Shown here: one piece after another, positions 1 to 61,365 of the stretch
Layout of the letters: every line of letters starts with the position of its first letter
Numbering within the stretch: the first letter of the stretch is position 1
Assembly: GCA_963556495.2 (NCBI GenBank)
Contig: OY747713.1
Location: 29,878,461 to 29,942,460 of the forward strand
Origin: Valencia hispanica
Taxonomy: Eukaryota; Chordata; Actinopteri; Cyprinodontiformes; Valenciidae
DNA: 64,000 bases
Direction of reading: 5' to 3'
Translations under genes and position numbers: made by a program
The notes under the pieces: generated by a model
Databases searched by the model: none
Told to the model about the DNA's origin: nothing
Seen by the model: the letters and a program-made list of their open reading frames with translations, nothing else

Positions 1-848
1 CTGACAAGGCATTTACACAAATGGTTAAAAGGCTCAAGTTTATGTTATTTGACAAAAGAAATACTATGTAATGGCAGTCTTACAATTCTTAGTGAATGTT
101 TTGGTACATTTTAGCTGGCCATCTTTTCTGTTAAGTGGTATGTGTTGGCTTTTAGAATCAAGGTATACAGTGGACCCCAGGTTAGGGACAGTAGTTGCCT
201 ATGAATGGCTAAATTCTGCGAATACTTGAGAGCCCCTCTAATAACACTTATAATTGCTTATTTTAAAAGTTCAGACACCAAATATACCTTTAAATGCATT
301 AATGTGTGCAGTGAAAACCATTGTAGCACTACCACAGAAGCTAATATCTACAGTCTTCCTTATATTCATTCTTGAGGGGCACAGCCAATCGGAGGCAAAG
401 AAAAATTAATGTCATTCCTGAATTGACTGTTTTGTAAATGCCAGGCAAAAGTGTGTCAAGTAGGATTGCGCCTAAGCATTTCAGCTTCCCAAGCGGCATT
501 TTATTTTGAATAGCTTAGATATTTTCTACATAAAAATTTGCTTGCGTTCCACGGTGAAATTCGTAAAAACTAAACCACAAATAAGCGGGGATCCACAGTA
601 GCAAGATTTTAAACAATGGGTTTCGAAACTGTTAAAATGATCCTTATACCATTGCTACAGTTCTTTCAATGTGATACGAGAGAACGCACCAGAGAGAGGT
701 AACTGTTCACAGGTACATGCTTGGAGTATCAGTTCCTCTTCCAGCTTTTGATGAGGAATACTCTTAAACTTGTGCGTCACGTGAACCAAACAAACTTAGT
801 TTGGAAATCCTTTTGATCATGAAATAATAATAAAAATCATAATTTTTA
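1..848. other. Non-coding, no recognised element
   Basis: AT-rich sequence without a convincing reading frame, splice-supported exon or known repeat. Probably upstream or first-intron sequence of rapgef5. Confidence 0.4.
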
Positions 849-1650
849 TTTCAGGACACCTTTCTAAAACCCCAGGTCACCTTACAGAGAAGAAGAAACA
901 GAAAAATAATACATAGACAAACAATCAACAAAACAATCAAGTAGCAAATAAGAAGACAGTACAAGAACCAAAATCGGTGTCTAAAGTGAATAAGCCTGTT
1001 TGAACAGATGTGTTTTAAGCTGTGATTTAAATAATGGAAGAGAGTCAATATTTCTGATGTCAGGAAGAAGTGAGTTTCAGAAGTGATGAGCAGAGCGAAT
1101 GGAAGCTCTGCTCCTTATGGTGACAAGTTGGGCAAAAGCAACAACAAGGTGAGTGGCTGACGAAAATCTGAGAGAACGGGCTAGAGTGGCGATGTGAAGC
1201 AGGTCACACAAATAAGGAGAGGGCAGGCTATGGATGCACTTAAACACCAGAATTAGAATTTGAAAGGTGATCCGGGATTCTGTGAGCAACAAGTGGAGCT
1301 GCTGAAGAACTGGGGTAAAGTGTTGTCTTGAAGGAGTCCTAGTTATGATCCGAGCTACAGAGTTCTGAAAGAGTTAGAGTTTATGAAGGGACTTATTAGA
1401 CAGAACAAAAAGAAGAGAGTTGCAATAGTCGATCCAGGAGGTAATGAGGCTATGAGCAAGGATGGCAGCAGCATGGGGACTAAGGAAAGGACAAAGTCAG
1501 TTAATGTTACGTAAGTGGAAGCATGCAGACTGGGTAATATACTTAATATGAAACTGAAACGAGAGTGTACGGTCAAGTAGTATCAAATATGAAAAACAGA
1601 TAGTAATGGTGTATAAGCTAAAGGGGTGAATCATGTCACTCTTATGTGAC
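849..1650 (-). mobile_element. Fragment of an L2/CR1-like LINE, C-terminal part of reverse transcriptase ORF
   Basis: On the minus strand, broken frames give FHLRNIN, then SWIDYCNSL, then ITFQILILVFKCIHSLPSPY and LCDLLHI, and finally SLPLFKSQLKTHLFKQAYSL. This is the ordered tail of the RT polyprotein of L2-type fish LINEs. Stops and frameshifts occur throughout, so it is dead. It is 5'-truncated, and the end near 849 is the element's 3' side. Confidence 0.72.
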
Positions 1651-1909
1651 AGGAGAACTTTAGCTTGTAGTTGGAAAGCCACAGGTAGTGTCTCTGCAGA
1701 CTAGCTTGACTAATTAAGCTGCTAGTATCTCCTCCTTCATATTATGTAATAGGGAGCAGAATGACTGAAAGATATAATATTCTGTGAAAAAAGAACTTGG
1801 AAACATAAATAATTTGACAGGTTGTGTTCTGTATTTTTACTTCAAAATGTGAATTATAAGAAAAAATATACTTTACCAATGACATTCTTGTAACTGTCTT
1901 GTAATGCCT

Positions 1910-2255
1910 GAATGCACAGATGGTAGCACCATTGCCTTGCAGCAAGAAGGTCCTAGGTTTGAATCCCAGCCTGGGTTCTTTCAAAAGGTTGCATGTGTGG
2001 ATTCTCTCTGGGTATTCTGGCCTACTCCCACAGTAAATAAATAAAATATGACTGTTTGGTTAAATGATCACTCTAAGTTGCCCTTCGGTATAGGTGGATC
2101 TGTAAATAGTTTTGTCCTGCATGTCTTTGTGTTGCCCTGTGATGAACCACTGTCCTGTCCAAGGTGTACCCTGCCTTTTACCCACTGACTGCTGGAGATA
2201 GGCACCAGTCTTATGCGACCCAATAAATAACATAGAGAATAGATGGATGAATGGA
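1910..2255 (+). repeat. Widespread teleost SINE-like interspersed repeat
   Basis: The head resembles a tRNA promoter region, with the B-box-like GGTTTGAATCCC near 1956. The body follows a common fish repeat: GGTATTCTGGCCTACTCCCA, then the segment around TTGCCCTGTGATGAACCACT, ending with ATGGATGAATGGA. It is diverged by many substitutions. Confidence 0.55.
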
Positions 2256-2816
2256 TTACGCTTACGAATATGAAGGGGGCAAAAGTAGTGAAAGTAGTGA
2301 CTGAATGAATAAGGGGTCTGACAAATGTGTTCACATATTAGCAAGCAGCAGTCTGCCCTTAAGCGAAGGTTTGGGCAACTCCTCTACAAAAAGTTGTATA
2401 GTTTGTTCTAAAATTCTCTAATTGCAGCACAACTTTAATTCTGAAGATACTGTCATTTAATGTTGCCACAATAAGCCACACTCGGTTCTAATTACTCCAC
2501 TAAAAAACAGCTTTGTAATGTTGAAAGTTCTCAGAAAATAAAGAAGAAAAACATAACTTTACCAGCACCAAGCAAGTCCCACCTATATTTAATTTTGAGG
2601 GCAGTACGGTGCAATAATTGTATACAGGGATGCTACATTTGTTCACGTTTTACAAAGCAGTTTTTAGACTTCATTGGGGAAGTCGAATTAGGCTGAATAT
2701 AGTTTCCTTTCTTAACATGGAAATCCTAACACACTTTTTTTAACAATGTCTGAAACAATTGGAACATTAGTCAAAAGGAGCATGCAACTGAGGTTAGCAC
2801 AGCTGTTTTTCTTTAT
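2256..2816. other. Non-coding, no recognised element
   Basis: AT-rich with no supported exon or repeat. The short plus-strand frame beginning at 2746 runs into the duplicated segment and has no family resemblance. Confidence 0.35.
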
Positions 2817-3876
2817 GAGCTTGATGAAATTCTGTTTGTTGCTAATGTTCAGAAATTGTAAAATAAAAAATGGTTTTGAAATAATGGGAAAGTCTCACTT
2901 TTGTGTAAACTTTGGGCTTTATTACTTATACAATTTTACTACTTATACAATATTCTATAAAACCTTCTAAATATTCTAAACTGTTCTGAAACTCACTATT
3001 ATAGTTCTGTGTTTTTATTTTTGTTTTTTATCAGCTATCTAAAGATGACAAACTGACATATCTGAGGGCTTACTATCATGCCATCAGAATGGAAATAAAT
3101 GCAACCATTTACCTGAGCCTGTATTATTTACTTTTAAGATTAAAAGTGAACAAAGCATTTGACCTACAGCAAAAGATGGGAATCACTTGAATGGCGCCAG
3201 TGGTGATTTAAACTGTGTCAGTATGAAGATTCAACCAGTTTCTGTTTAGTTTACAGTGGTGTTTCTGTTTATGGATATTTCTCAACATTTCAGTTGCTTT
3301 CATTATGTCCCACTAACACCTTTCCTGTTGCTTGATAAAGTAAACCAGTACAACTGGAAGCACTGTGGAAGGCATTCAGGCAAACAGGAAATGTTCTTTA
3401 GAAGTCAAAGTGAGAAAGATTTTATTTCTTAAATTGCTGCTTTTTGTTTTTGTAGGTTTTTTTTCTTGTCCAGGGCATTTTAAATTATCATAATTTTTTT
3501 TCATTAGGAGTCAATCATGTTTTTTTCTGTTATGTATTTCCTTAAATGGACATCTACATTTAAGATGACTCAATTGTAAATTTACAAATCAAATGCATCA
3601 TTATTATTTATTGTTTTCTGTATTCCAAACTACATCAGCAACATCGTCATCACAACTGTAAAGAAAACATTTAATTTAGCTTTAGACGGGTAAAATATTA
3701 TCAAGTTGTCACAGTATTACACCAGTCTTTAAATGTTGAAAAACTCTTCATGTTGAGTCATCTCCCCCTTTATTTAACTAACGCTTCTGATCATTGTTGA
3801 TCTGGTTTATAACCAGTCTTTCCGCGCCGTGCTTGCACTGATCTTCCTGCTCTGGCACCATAATGATCCATAAAGA
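2817..3876 (+). repeat. Duplicated segment, copy 1
   Basis: Nearly identical to 11916-13005, in the same orientation. From TTGCTAATGTTCAG (2839) to CCATAAAGA (3876) the two copies differ by scattered substitutions and small indels. Homology weakly extends left to about 2817. The copy contains an acceptor-like TTTTTTATCAG (ending 3035) and then a roughly 50-codon open stretch reading LSKDDKLTYLRAYYHAIRME, also conserved in copy 2. The encoded segment is not recognised. Confidence 0.75.
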
Positions 3877-4354
3877 TTAAGGGTTTATTTCCTGATAGAG
3901 GAAGTAGAGGGGGGTGGATACACCTGGTGCAAAGTGTGAAGATATTTATTGCGGGTTTTCTGTAAAACGTGACAATTACACCAATGGTTGCTTATTACTG
4001 ATGGCTGAATTAAGTATCAGTTTCTAATTTTAATTGAGGTGAATGCAATCCATAAAGGTCCCCCACAAAACATGTAGATGATACAATCACATTTTCTTTA
4101 AGTTGATAAAAATGTGTTATGGTAAAAAGTGTGCATGAAAGCGTTAATGTGTGAATCAGCTACTTTGCTTACTTCTGCTTTGAGTTCAAACAAGCCTGAC
4201 TAATGTTTTCAGAATAATAAAACCAGTCCTTCTTTTCTCAGACTTGTTTGTTTAGTATGTTTATTCTGTGTGTGTGGGTGTGTGTGCATGCGTGTGCATG
4301 TGTGTTGTATGTTGTGTGAGTTGGCTCTGATGGCTTGTGTTTTGTTATCAACAG

Positions 4355-53514
<49,160 letters not shown>

Positions 53515-56200
53515 ACATGAGCAAAGCCAACAAAGTGGAAATGCCAGCTTGTGTGACATTGGGGACGCTTTGTACAGTAAACGGTCACACGTACACTGCA
53601 GCAAGATCATGCAACCAGCAGTGCTGTGAGATGGGCACTAATGTGTCGCCCAACACTATCCACTCTCTAAAGGCTTGCTGACACTGAACATGTGCTTGTA
53701 AAGGATTTTTAAACTCCGCACACTCCCTAAGCGTCTACAGAATCTGCACAGAAATATGGAGAAACTGAGCAAAGGGTCGAGGAGGCTGTGATTAGTTTGT
53801 AAAGTACCTACTAGACTTGAGTAGGCGTTTTTGTTCTCGTCATCAGTTGGTTGTTTATGATCCTGTTTGTTAGGTGGAATATTCCTTTATTTTTGTAAGT
53901 CTTGCTGCTCCGATTGAACAACAAAGACTTGACAAGCACTTCTTCATTTCAAACCCAAAAGCGTTAAGAGTTTCTTTTTCAAAGCTGCATGTGTATCATA
54001 GATTGTCCAGCATAATTTCAATTGCAAAGCTCACAGATATTTTCATAGACAGGCTATCTAGTTGAGCTATATGTGGGGCATTTTTAGTAATTGTGCAAAA
54101 AGAAGCCAATTTTTGGTTCTAGTTTTGAAAGCCCAAAACAGTCCTCATACCCTCATCTCTTATTGTGAATAGAAATGATTAGTTAGCTTTGTACATACTG
54201 TGGACCTAACAGTTTCAGTGCCAAACGTTTATGTTGAGTGTTGCAGCCTTGCTGTACTTTAGGTCTCCTGTTTTGCTGGGAAGCACAGCTTTTGTTTACC
54301 CTATTCGAAGCCCTGGCATGATGTCTGCTCCTTCATCATGTGAAGCCAATCTGACTCCTTGCAGAAATGCTTTCTGTCGTTGTGATGACTGAGTTCAGGG
54401 TTTGCTATTGAATCCGGTCTCTATGGAAACGGTCTTAGCAGAGATCAGTGTTTCTTTTTTTTATCTTTAAAGTTTATTGTGTCAATGTCTTTTATTCGAA
54501 GTGCAGCACACCAGCTTTGCTCCACTGAATCACTTTCATAGGAAGAAGACGAAATATTAATTCCTACTGACTGAGAACAATGTTTCATTTCAAAAAGGAT
54601 CTCATTTATACTGTGAGAACTAATTCAAGATGCTGACAGATTAATGGAACCAAAGGGAATGGCTTTGAGATTTGTTTTTGCAGGCACTGTGGGGGAAAGC
54701 CTGACTAGTTAATGACATTTTCTATTTAATGCCTGCACACAAATGCATCATAAAAGTATGATGTACTGATACTTACAAATCAACAAATCCTTCTCATGGC
54801 ACATCATTGGTTATTTTATTAGACTTCTGTTAATACCTTTTGGGTTTTTTCCCTTTTTTGTCACTTCCTTGCATCAGTGAAGCTGTGATGTTCCTAAATG
54901 TAAACTCAGATAAGCATTTGCTGCCTTCTTTTGCAGTTTTAAGGTGTAAATTAGGGATAAAGTGCAATACTGTGAAGATCCTCTTACAAGTGTTTATCTG
55001 GATTTCAAAGCAAGAGGTTTTTTTCATGATTATTACATCAATTTCCCCAAACCATTTCTGTGCCAAATGTGTTCTAGGTTTATGGTATACAAATTATTTC
55101 AGAGTGAAGAGTTGCTACAATCAGCCTGGCTGTCAGCAAAATCAATTGAGTCTATCTGGTAGCATTCTTGAGATCTTTAAACTGAGTGGATTTCAGCAGC
55201 AACAACAACAAACAAAGAAAGATGTTCAAGTGTTTAGTGTTCAAGAAGGTTTTCTCATGGAAATTACACCAGTCAACTAACTGGTTTGTGTTTGTTCTTT
55301 GAAAGCTGGTTGGGATAGGGGCAAAGAAGGCTACACAAAGTCATAAATCCAGTCTAAATATCCCTGGAGCTTGTTTAACAGCATACCAGCAACCTCTTAG
55401 TTTACTGAGTTAAATCAATTTGAGATGTCAGCTTTTTTATATGATAGTCACTGTTAAATCTGAACAATTATACAGTTTTGTTGTAAAGAAAATGCTCCTG
55501 GTGACAGTCAGTGAATAGTTGCTAAGGCTTATACATCAGAACCCACATCCGTTTAAGTTCAATGTAACACCTTACATGTTTCCTTTTGGTTATTGTAAAG
55601 CTGTGCATGATGTACATACAGACACTTTTGCTGATCATGTGTATAAAGAAGTTAAGTTGCTTATTTATGAAAAACTTTGGTTTATTTATAGCGACAAAAC
55701 GTCTTTGGGTTTTGTGCCATCCACAGTTTTTAAGGGAAGTAGGTTTGAGTTTTAAAGCATCTGAGGTAAAACACGTTTTGTGCTGTAATGTAGCCACTAG
55801 AGGGCAGCAGAAGTGCAATAAGTCTGTCAAACGTCAAACGGACAAGACTACAACAGGAGGCTGTATTCAGTGTTTTATCAGCCGCTGTTATAGAAGTGTA
55901 AAGTTGTGTTTTTTAACCTGTTGTTAAAAATCTATTTGCATGATTAAAAAAACTCCACGAAATTCACAATGTAAGGGTTTAAGGAAAAAGCTTTGTACAA
56001 TTGTAATATTGTTTATGTGTAAATATAAGCCTATGTTTGGTATGTTATTATTTATCAGTTGTAAAATGGAAAAGTGAACCACAAAGCAATATGTCTCCTT
56101 GTCTCCTTCAAACTCGAGGCAACTTATATCATGTTTTTTTTCTATAACATGCATTCAAAATTTTACTGAAAATGAATAAATTCTAGGATTTGTGGGACAC
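53515..56200 (+). other. rapgef5: rapgef5 3' UTR with poly(A) signal
   Basis: About 2.7 kb of AT-rich non-coding sequence follows the stop. The first canonical AATAAA I found is at 56175-56180, so the transcript probably ends near 56200. A CTCF-like motif lies near 55794. The short reading frames here have no family resemblance. Confidence 0.6.
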
Positions 56201-58315
56201 CTGGAGGTGAGTTGATGGTTTTGACTTATAAGCAGGTGCTGTGTGATTATAAATGTTTGTGCTCAAACCAATAATGAACTAATTCAGTGGGATGATACAA
56301 GAAAGAGGCCTTTCTAAACTCCCAGCACCTCTGTTAACATCAAAAGTGCAGCATCTTTAACTTCAATCTTCCTCTGATAAATACTTTTGTAACCTGAGCA
56401 GATTAAAATGCATGTTACTCATGTTCCAGCATCGCGAAGCTGGTTTTATGGCTGACAATGATTTCAGAATCAGACGAGCTTGGACTATAAAATGACCTGG
56501 TTTGTATTTCTTCTCTCCCAGCTGTATGTCTTGAGCCAGGTTCTGTTAAAGCGGAGTTTTCCTTCCTGCTGTCCATACATGCATTCTCACAATCAGGAAT
56601 TGCTGTAAAGTCAATGATTCAATGCAAGCCACTGTCAGAGACTCGATGCAATCTGACTTGCCTTAGAATGCTTTTTAACCAATTTGAAGGAAAAAAAGAA
56701 CTTCAATGCATTGTTTGATAACTAGGATCAATTTGGAAAGTGTGTATTTGACTTGGAATCTGTATGATTGGACTGAATTTAGTTTTTATAAAGTGCAGAG
56801 AGACATTTTTTGTGAACTGGTGGGATATAAAAAAAATCTTAAATGTAAACATTTTTAGCATGACAATGTTATATAGCCAAAGTATTACATTATCCGATTT
56901 GTTGTTAGACATAACTGTAATGAATAGTTGTACATCGGTAGAAAGATAAATACCCACTTCATTGTTAAACGAGGAAAGCCATTACTTGTCTATCAAACTG
57001 CTCTGATTCATATGTAACTAATCTTAATGTAATTCTCAAGCATATTTTTTGAACAAATTACTGATATACAATCAGTTACTAATCCCCTGGACCGTCTGAT
57101 CACCGTGGAGCAGATTATTAGTTGAGCCTTTGTCATTTGCTCCTTTCTTCAGTCTGTTTGAGTGGAAGTTTAGTTGGAAGGGGGGCACTTGTTACCTTTT
57201 TTCACAGAAATCAAACAGGAAATGGGAGAGAGATGGTGGGGAGGCATGCGTCAAACGTCTCAAGGTCAGCAATCTCTGGATGACAGAGTATTGCTTATAG
57301 TGTTTTGCTGATGATATTTACATTAAAATTATAAATTCAATTAAATTTGAAAAAGTGAAACTCGTTTGTAGATTCATTACACAAAACCCAATATTCAGTG
57401 GCTCAGCTAATCCTGAACAGGAGTGGTTGAGACACGAGAAATTAGACATTTGTAACCCATGTGTGGGGTACGTCTGTGTGTGGTGGCTCTCGATACACTG
57501 CCTCCAGGCTCAGTCCAATCCTTGTGAAGATCCCTGAAATTCTTGAAAGGATTTTGCTTGATAATGTTAAAGTTGCGGTTATCACTGTAGCTGCTGCACC
57601 TTTCCCTACCACACTTTTTCACTTCCACTCAACTTTCCATGAGAATGCTTGGATACAGCACTCTAAACGACCAGCTGTCTAGGGTAAGCACCAGTTGCTT
57701 TTCTTGCCACTAAGAAAGCTGATTGTTGACCAGAAGACAGGAATCTCTCTAGTCAGCAGTCTCCCCTGTGATTGTGTTGGCCACCACATGCATTTACACT
57801 TTAATAATGCTTTTTAAATTTATCTTATGATATTCTAATTTTTTTATTCTAATTTTGAGACATTGAATTTAGGGTGTTCATTATCTGTAGACCATAATCA
57901 TCAAAATTACAAAAATAAATGCTTAAGATATTTCACTCTGTGTGGGATGAATCCTAGTTTCATTTTCTGAAAAAGTGACAAAACAAAATTGAACTTTTTC
58001 ATGATATATTCCTGTTCAAGCCTTTTAAGTCTATGAAAAACTGTAATAAAAACTGTAGTAAACCAATAGAACAAGAGCAATATTATAATGGCACCACCTT
58101 ATCTCACTTAACCTTTGCATCCTTACAGTGGAACAAGAACAGATAAAGATGCCCTGTAAATCATCAATATTTTCAGGAAAAGAAGAAGGAAATGAAACAC
58201 ATTCACACTTGCACTTCTTTTTCTGACTTTTTAAAATGAGGATCCAAACAGAATAAAAGTCATTGATTGTGAAGTTTTATATTGACACATACTGAGTCAT
58301 AGTATATTTTGCTAT

Positions 58316-58352
<37 letters not shown>

Positions 58353-58694
58353 AAGCAATAGTTTGGTTGACTTTCTGAGGAAAATTCTGGTAAAAAATGT
58401 TTCGTTCCTACGTGAAATTTTCTTCTTTAATTTCTTGTATAATATTGGGTCAGTAAAAAAAAAAAGCATTTATATGAGATTATATATATATGTATAAAAA
58501 AAGCGCTTTTGGATTTTGACCTTTACTTATCAAAGTTTTACCCAAAATCTGATATAGATTTCAACATGCTTTCAGGTAAAGTGCTACTTTTAAATAGATG
58601 TCCAAAACATGTGCTGCTGTGTACAGTTGAACATGTTAACTGATGCATTGACCAATGACATCAATCCAGCAATGCAGACGCCCATTCTGGGGAA
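56201..58694. other. Intergenic region between rapgef5 and the lectin
   Basis: AT-rich, with a 31-base T run at 58319-58349. No supported gene; the TATA box at 58695 marks its end. Confidence 0.4.
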
Positions 58695-58701
58695 TATAAA
58701 A
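58695..58701 (+). promoter_or_regulatory. TATA box of the C-type lectin gene
   Basis: TATAAAA lies 116 bases before the lectin ATG at 58811. A start of transcription about 30 bases downstream would give a 5' leader of roughly 80-90 nt without an intron. Confidence 0.6.
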
Positions 58702-58810
58702 GAAAGCAGCTTGCCATATGCCTCTGAGGATTCGCTTCAACATCCATCACTGGAGATAAACTCCAGCAAGAATTTCAGATCTCTTCATATCAAAGGCATC
58801 AAGCTCCACG

Positions 58811-59299
58811 ATGATGTGGTTCCTCTTCTTGTTTGGTCTGGCTCTGGCTGCTGAGCCTCCTTCAGATGGACAGGAACTGAAGCTGGTGCGTGGTGGCTGT
58901 CCCTTGTTCTGGTTCAGTTTCGAGGGTCGCTGCTATAAGTATTTTGGCTCAAGGATGACCTGGGGAGAAGCAGAGCTCCAATGTGTGTCAGAAGAAGCCA
59001 ACCTGGTGTCCATCCACAGTCTTGAGGAACACAATTTTGTCAATTTGCTGATCAAGAACTTTGATCCTACTCGGTCATTGACCTGGATTGGACTCACTGA
59101 CATTCATAAGGAAGGAGGGTGGATATGGTCTGATGGGTCTAAATTCAGATTTTCCCAATGGGATGTCAGACAGCCTGACAATAGTGGAGGAAGAGAACAC
59201 TGTGGACACACCAGCTATGGAAGCCATTCTAAATGGAATGATCATGTGTGCTCAAATAAATTAGCTTTTGTCTGCGCATCTCGCACAGTTTGTCCCTAG
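58811..59299 (+). CDS. Secreted C-type lectin, ladderlectin/nattectin type, single exon
   Basis: A complete 162-residue protein in one open frame. Residues 1-14 (MMWFLFLFGLALAA) are a signal peptide, so the product is probably secreted. A C-type lectin domain follows: C30-C41 form the N-terminal loop; C58 and C155 the long-range disulphide; C131 and C147 the inner one; WIGL is at 92-95. The calcium/sugar site is complete, with QPD at 121-123, E129 and WND at 142-144; QPD predicts galactose-type specificity. C161 is unpaired and could allow dimerisation. Such fish lectins act in mucosal or humoral defence; binding is inferred from motifs. A TATA box lies upstream and AATAAA at 59312-59317. Related fish genes usually have several introns, so an intact intronless form is odd. 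Confidence 0.9.
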   Translation: MMWFLFLFGLALAAEPPSDGQELKLVRGGCPLFWFSFEGRCYKYFGSRMTWGEAELQCVSEEANLVSIHSLEEHNFVNLLIKNFDPTRSLTWIGLTDIHKEGGWIWSDGSKFRFSQWDVRQPDNSGGREHCGHTSYGSHSKWNDHVCSNKLAFVCASRTVCP

Positions 59300-59311
59300 T
59301 CACAAAATATT

Positions 59312-59317
59312 AATAAA
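59312..59317 (+). terminator. Poly(A) signal of the lectin gene
   Basis: AATAAA starts 13 bases after the lectin stop codon, giving a very short 3' UTR. Confidence 0.6.
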
Positions 59318-59461
59318 GAAACCTAATCTTAACTGTTTTACTTTTCTTGGTGTTTTTTTTTCCCCAACAAAAGCCGTTCATTTCTCATATCACCATGTAC
59401 TCTAAAATAACCATCAATGTATATTGATGGTTATATATCTACATTCATACATCTACATTCA

Positions 59462-59795
59462 GTAGATGCTGCTACAAGTATTTCAGCTCATCTGGGGTGT
59501 GTCACAGGGAGCCAACCTGGCATCCATCCACAGTTTGGAAGAAACCAATTTTGTCTTTTGATGCAAAACTATGATCCTTCCACTGGTCTCTGTGGTGTTC
59601 ACAGAGAATGTTGGATGTGGCCAGATGGGTCAAGAATTGGATTTACAATATTTGTTGGGATGTTGGACAGCCAGATACTTATAATGTTGAACAGTGTGCT
59701 GTGGATGCACCAAATCAAACAAAACCTTACATGGAATGACATTCCATGCTCATTTGCGTTACCTTTAGTTTGTGCCACTTCTGCTTGTTTTTAGC
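59462..59795 (+). pseudogene. Decayed tandem copy of the C-type lectin
   Basis: Starts with sequence close to the functional copy's C41YKYF region (CYKYFSS) and continues with fragments in shifted frames. These include PSTGL, WMWPDGS, LTWNDIPCSFALPLVCAT and a stop TAG. The signal-peptide part and the QPD segment are missing or broken, and several frameshifts separate the recognisable pieces. It lies 160 bp behind the intact gene in the same orientation, which indicates tandem duplication followed by loss. Confidence 0.75.
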
Positions 59796-60457
59796 CTCTT
59801 GTTCAGAAACACATAAGCATGTGCAAAGAGGAAGTTGGAATCCAACCCAAAACTTTAGGAGCGGTAGTGGAAATGAACAATGTGGACACACAAACACTGG
59901 CAGCCTTTTACGAAACATCTAAGGGACAGATTCATGAAATCTGCTTCTTTTTCTAAATGTTTTTGCCCAGAATACTTTATTTCTGCATCGGATTTGCAAA
60001 TCGGATTAACCTCAATACATCCAGATGCAAATTTGCCCATCAAGTCCCGTAATTCATTTTTCTTGCAGTTCTCTCTACTTAGCCACACAAATAGCCAAAG
60101 CAGACATGATAAAAGAAATACAAAAATATTTCATTAGAGCAACCTGCAAGTCCTCATGAAAGCTGGACTTTAAAAGGAACATCTGACTCTGTCAAGGGAA
60201 AATTACATTTTAAAATGTATTTCCAAATATGTATGCAGGTGTTTTCAATAGAAAACAATAGTAATTCATTTATTTAACTAACTGACTGATAAACCAAAAA
60301 CACTGAGCTAAAATTAACCTAAAAATGTCATGAATTGTAGTGTTGTAGTGAATTGTGGTGTTAATAAAAATGAAGGGATTATATATTGATATATCAAGAA
60401 TATTTTATATATATTTTTAAACTCAAACTCTAAAAACATAAGGATCTTTAGTTTATT
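59796..60457. other. Intergenic, no recognised element
   Basis: AT-rich with no supported coding sequence. Short frames at 59880-60137 match nothing. Confidence 0.35.
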
Positions 60458-60500
60458 CAATTCAATTAAAAAATACTTTATTGATCCCAGAGGCAAATTT
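60458..60500 (-). mobile_element. LINE 3' terminus fragment (inverted partner of 62522-62570)
   Basis: ATACTTTATTGATCCCAGAG is the reverse complement of the 3' end at 62528-62547. It is a very short 5'-truncated copy. Confidence 0.55.
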
Positions 60501-60959
60501 AGTAGATTGTATATTGTTATAGATTACATATTTTATTGGTCACTATCTAATCCTACAAATATTAAACCATATTATCTAAGATTGTATCTTTGGTGTTTGT
60601 TAATATCCCTGTCAACTGTCTTTTTTGTCAGCTCCACTTACCTAGTTTCTTCGAAACAGCAATCAAACCAATATTCTTCAGTGTTGCAATAAATACATGA
60701 TAACATTGAAAACACATTGATAAAAGTGTACTATAAAGCTGACTAATGTGAAATTATGTCCTTGGAATTTCCCCAATGATCATTCAAGACAGCCTTTAAG
60801 TGCACTTCCTCCACACCCGTTATAAATGATTTCTTGCTCTCTTGCTTTATTGATCTTTCTCTTGCTTTATTGTGTATCATGTGTTGTGCATGTTTAATGT
60901 GTGTTTCATGCTAATTTGCTACTTTTACTTTTAAATTTCCAATGTTATATTCTATTTTT

Positions 60960-61065
60960 GTTTGTGTTGTTTTTTTAAACACCAAATCATGTAAAGCATC
61001 TTGAATTACCCTGTTCTTGAAAGTGTGCTATACAAATAAAATTGCCTTGCCTTGCCTTGCCTTCA
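60960..61065 (+). repeat. LINE/SINE-type 3' tail with CCTTG repeat
   Basis: Contains CATGTAAAGCATCTTGAATT, then GTGCTATACAAATAAAATTG, followed by CCTTG units at 61043-61062. This is a frequent fish retroposon tail. Confidence 0.5.
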
Positions 61066-61365
61066 CTTCATTACATTTACATTTGTACATAACTCTGGTT
61101 CTTTGTGTCTGGATAGAAAATGTTGAAAACTCAAAACATGCACTAAATTCTCCAAATATTATCCAATTTGAAGGAAGAAGATTATTTTCTTCTACATGTT
61201 GCCACTAACAATATTATTTAGTCTCTAACAAAAACAAATATGAACCAACTTTTTTAATAACTGCAACATTTCCTGAGGGAAAAATGGAGTGGGAGATCAA
61301 TAGGCAGACTGGTACGGCATCTGCAGTGATGTACCAGTAGTGGTGAATAGAGAACTGAACTGTTC

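Noticed and set aside
1742..1984. Minus-strand frame of 80 codons containing GFKPRTFLLQGNGAT
   Set aside because: This is the antisense reading of the tRNA-like head of the SINE-like repeat (GGTTTGAATCCC region), not a gene.
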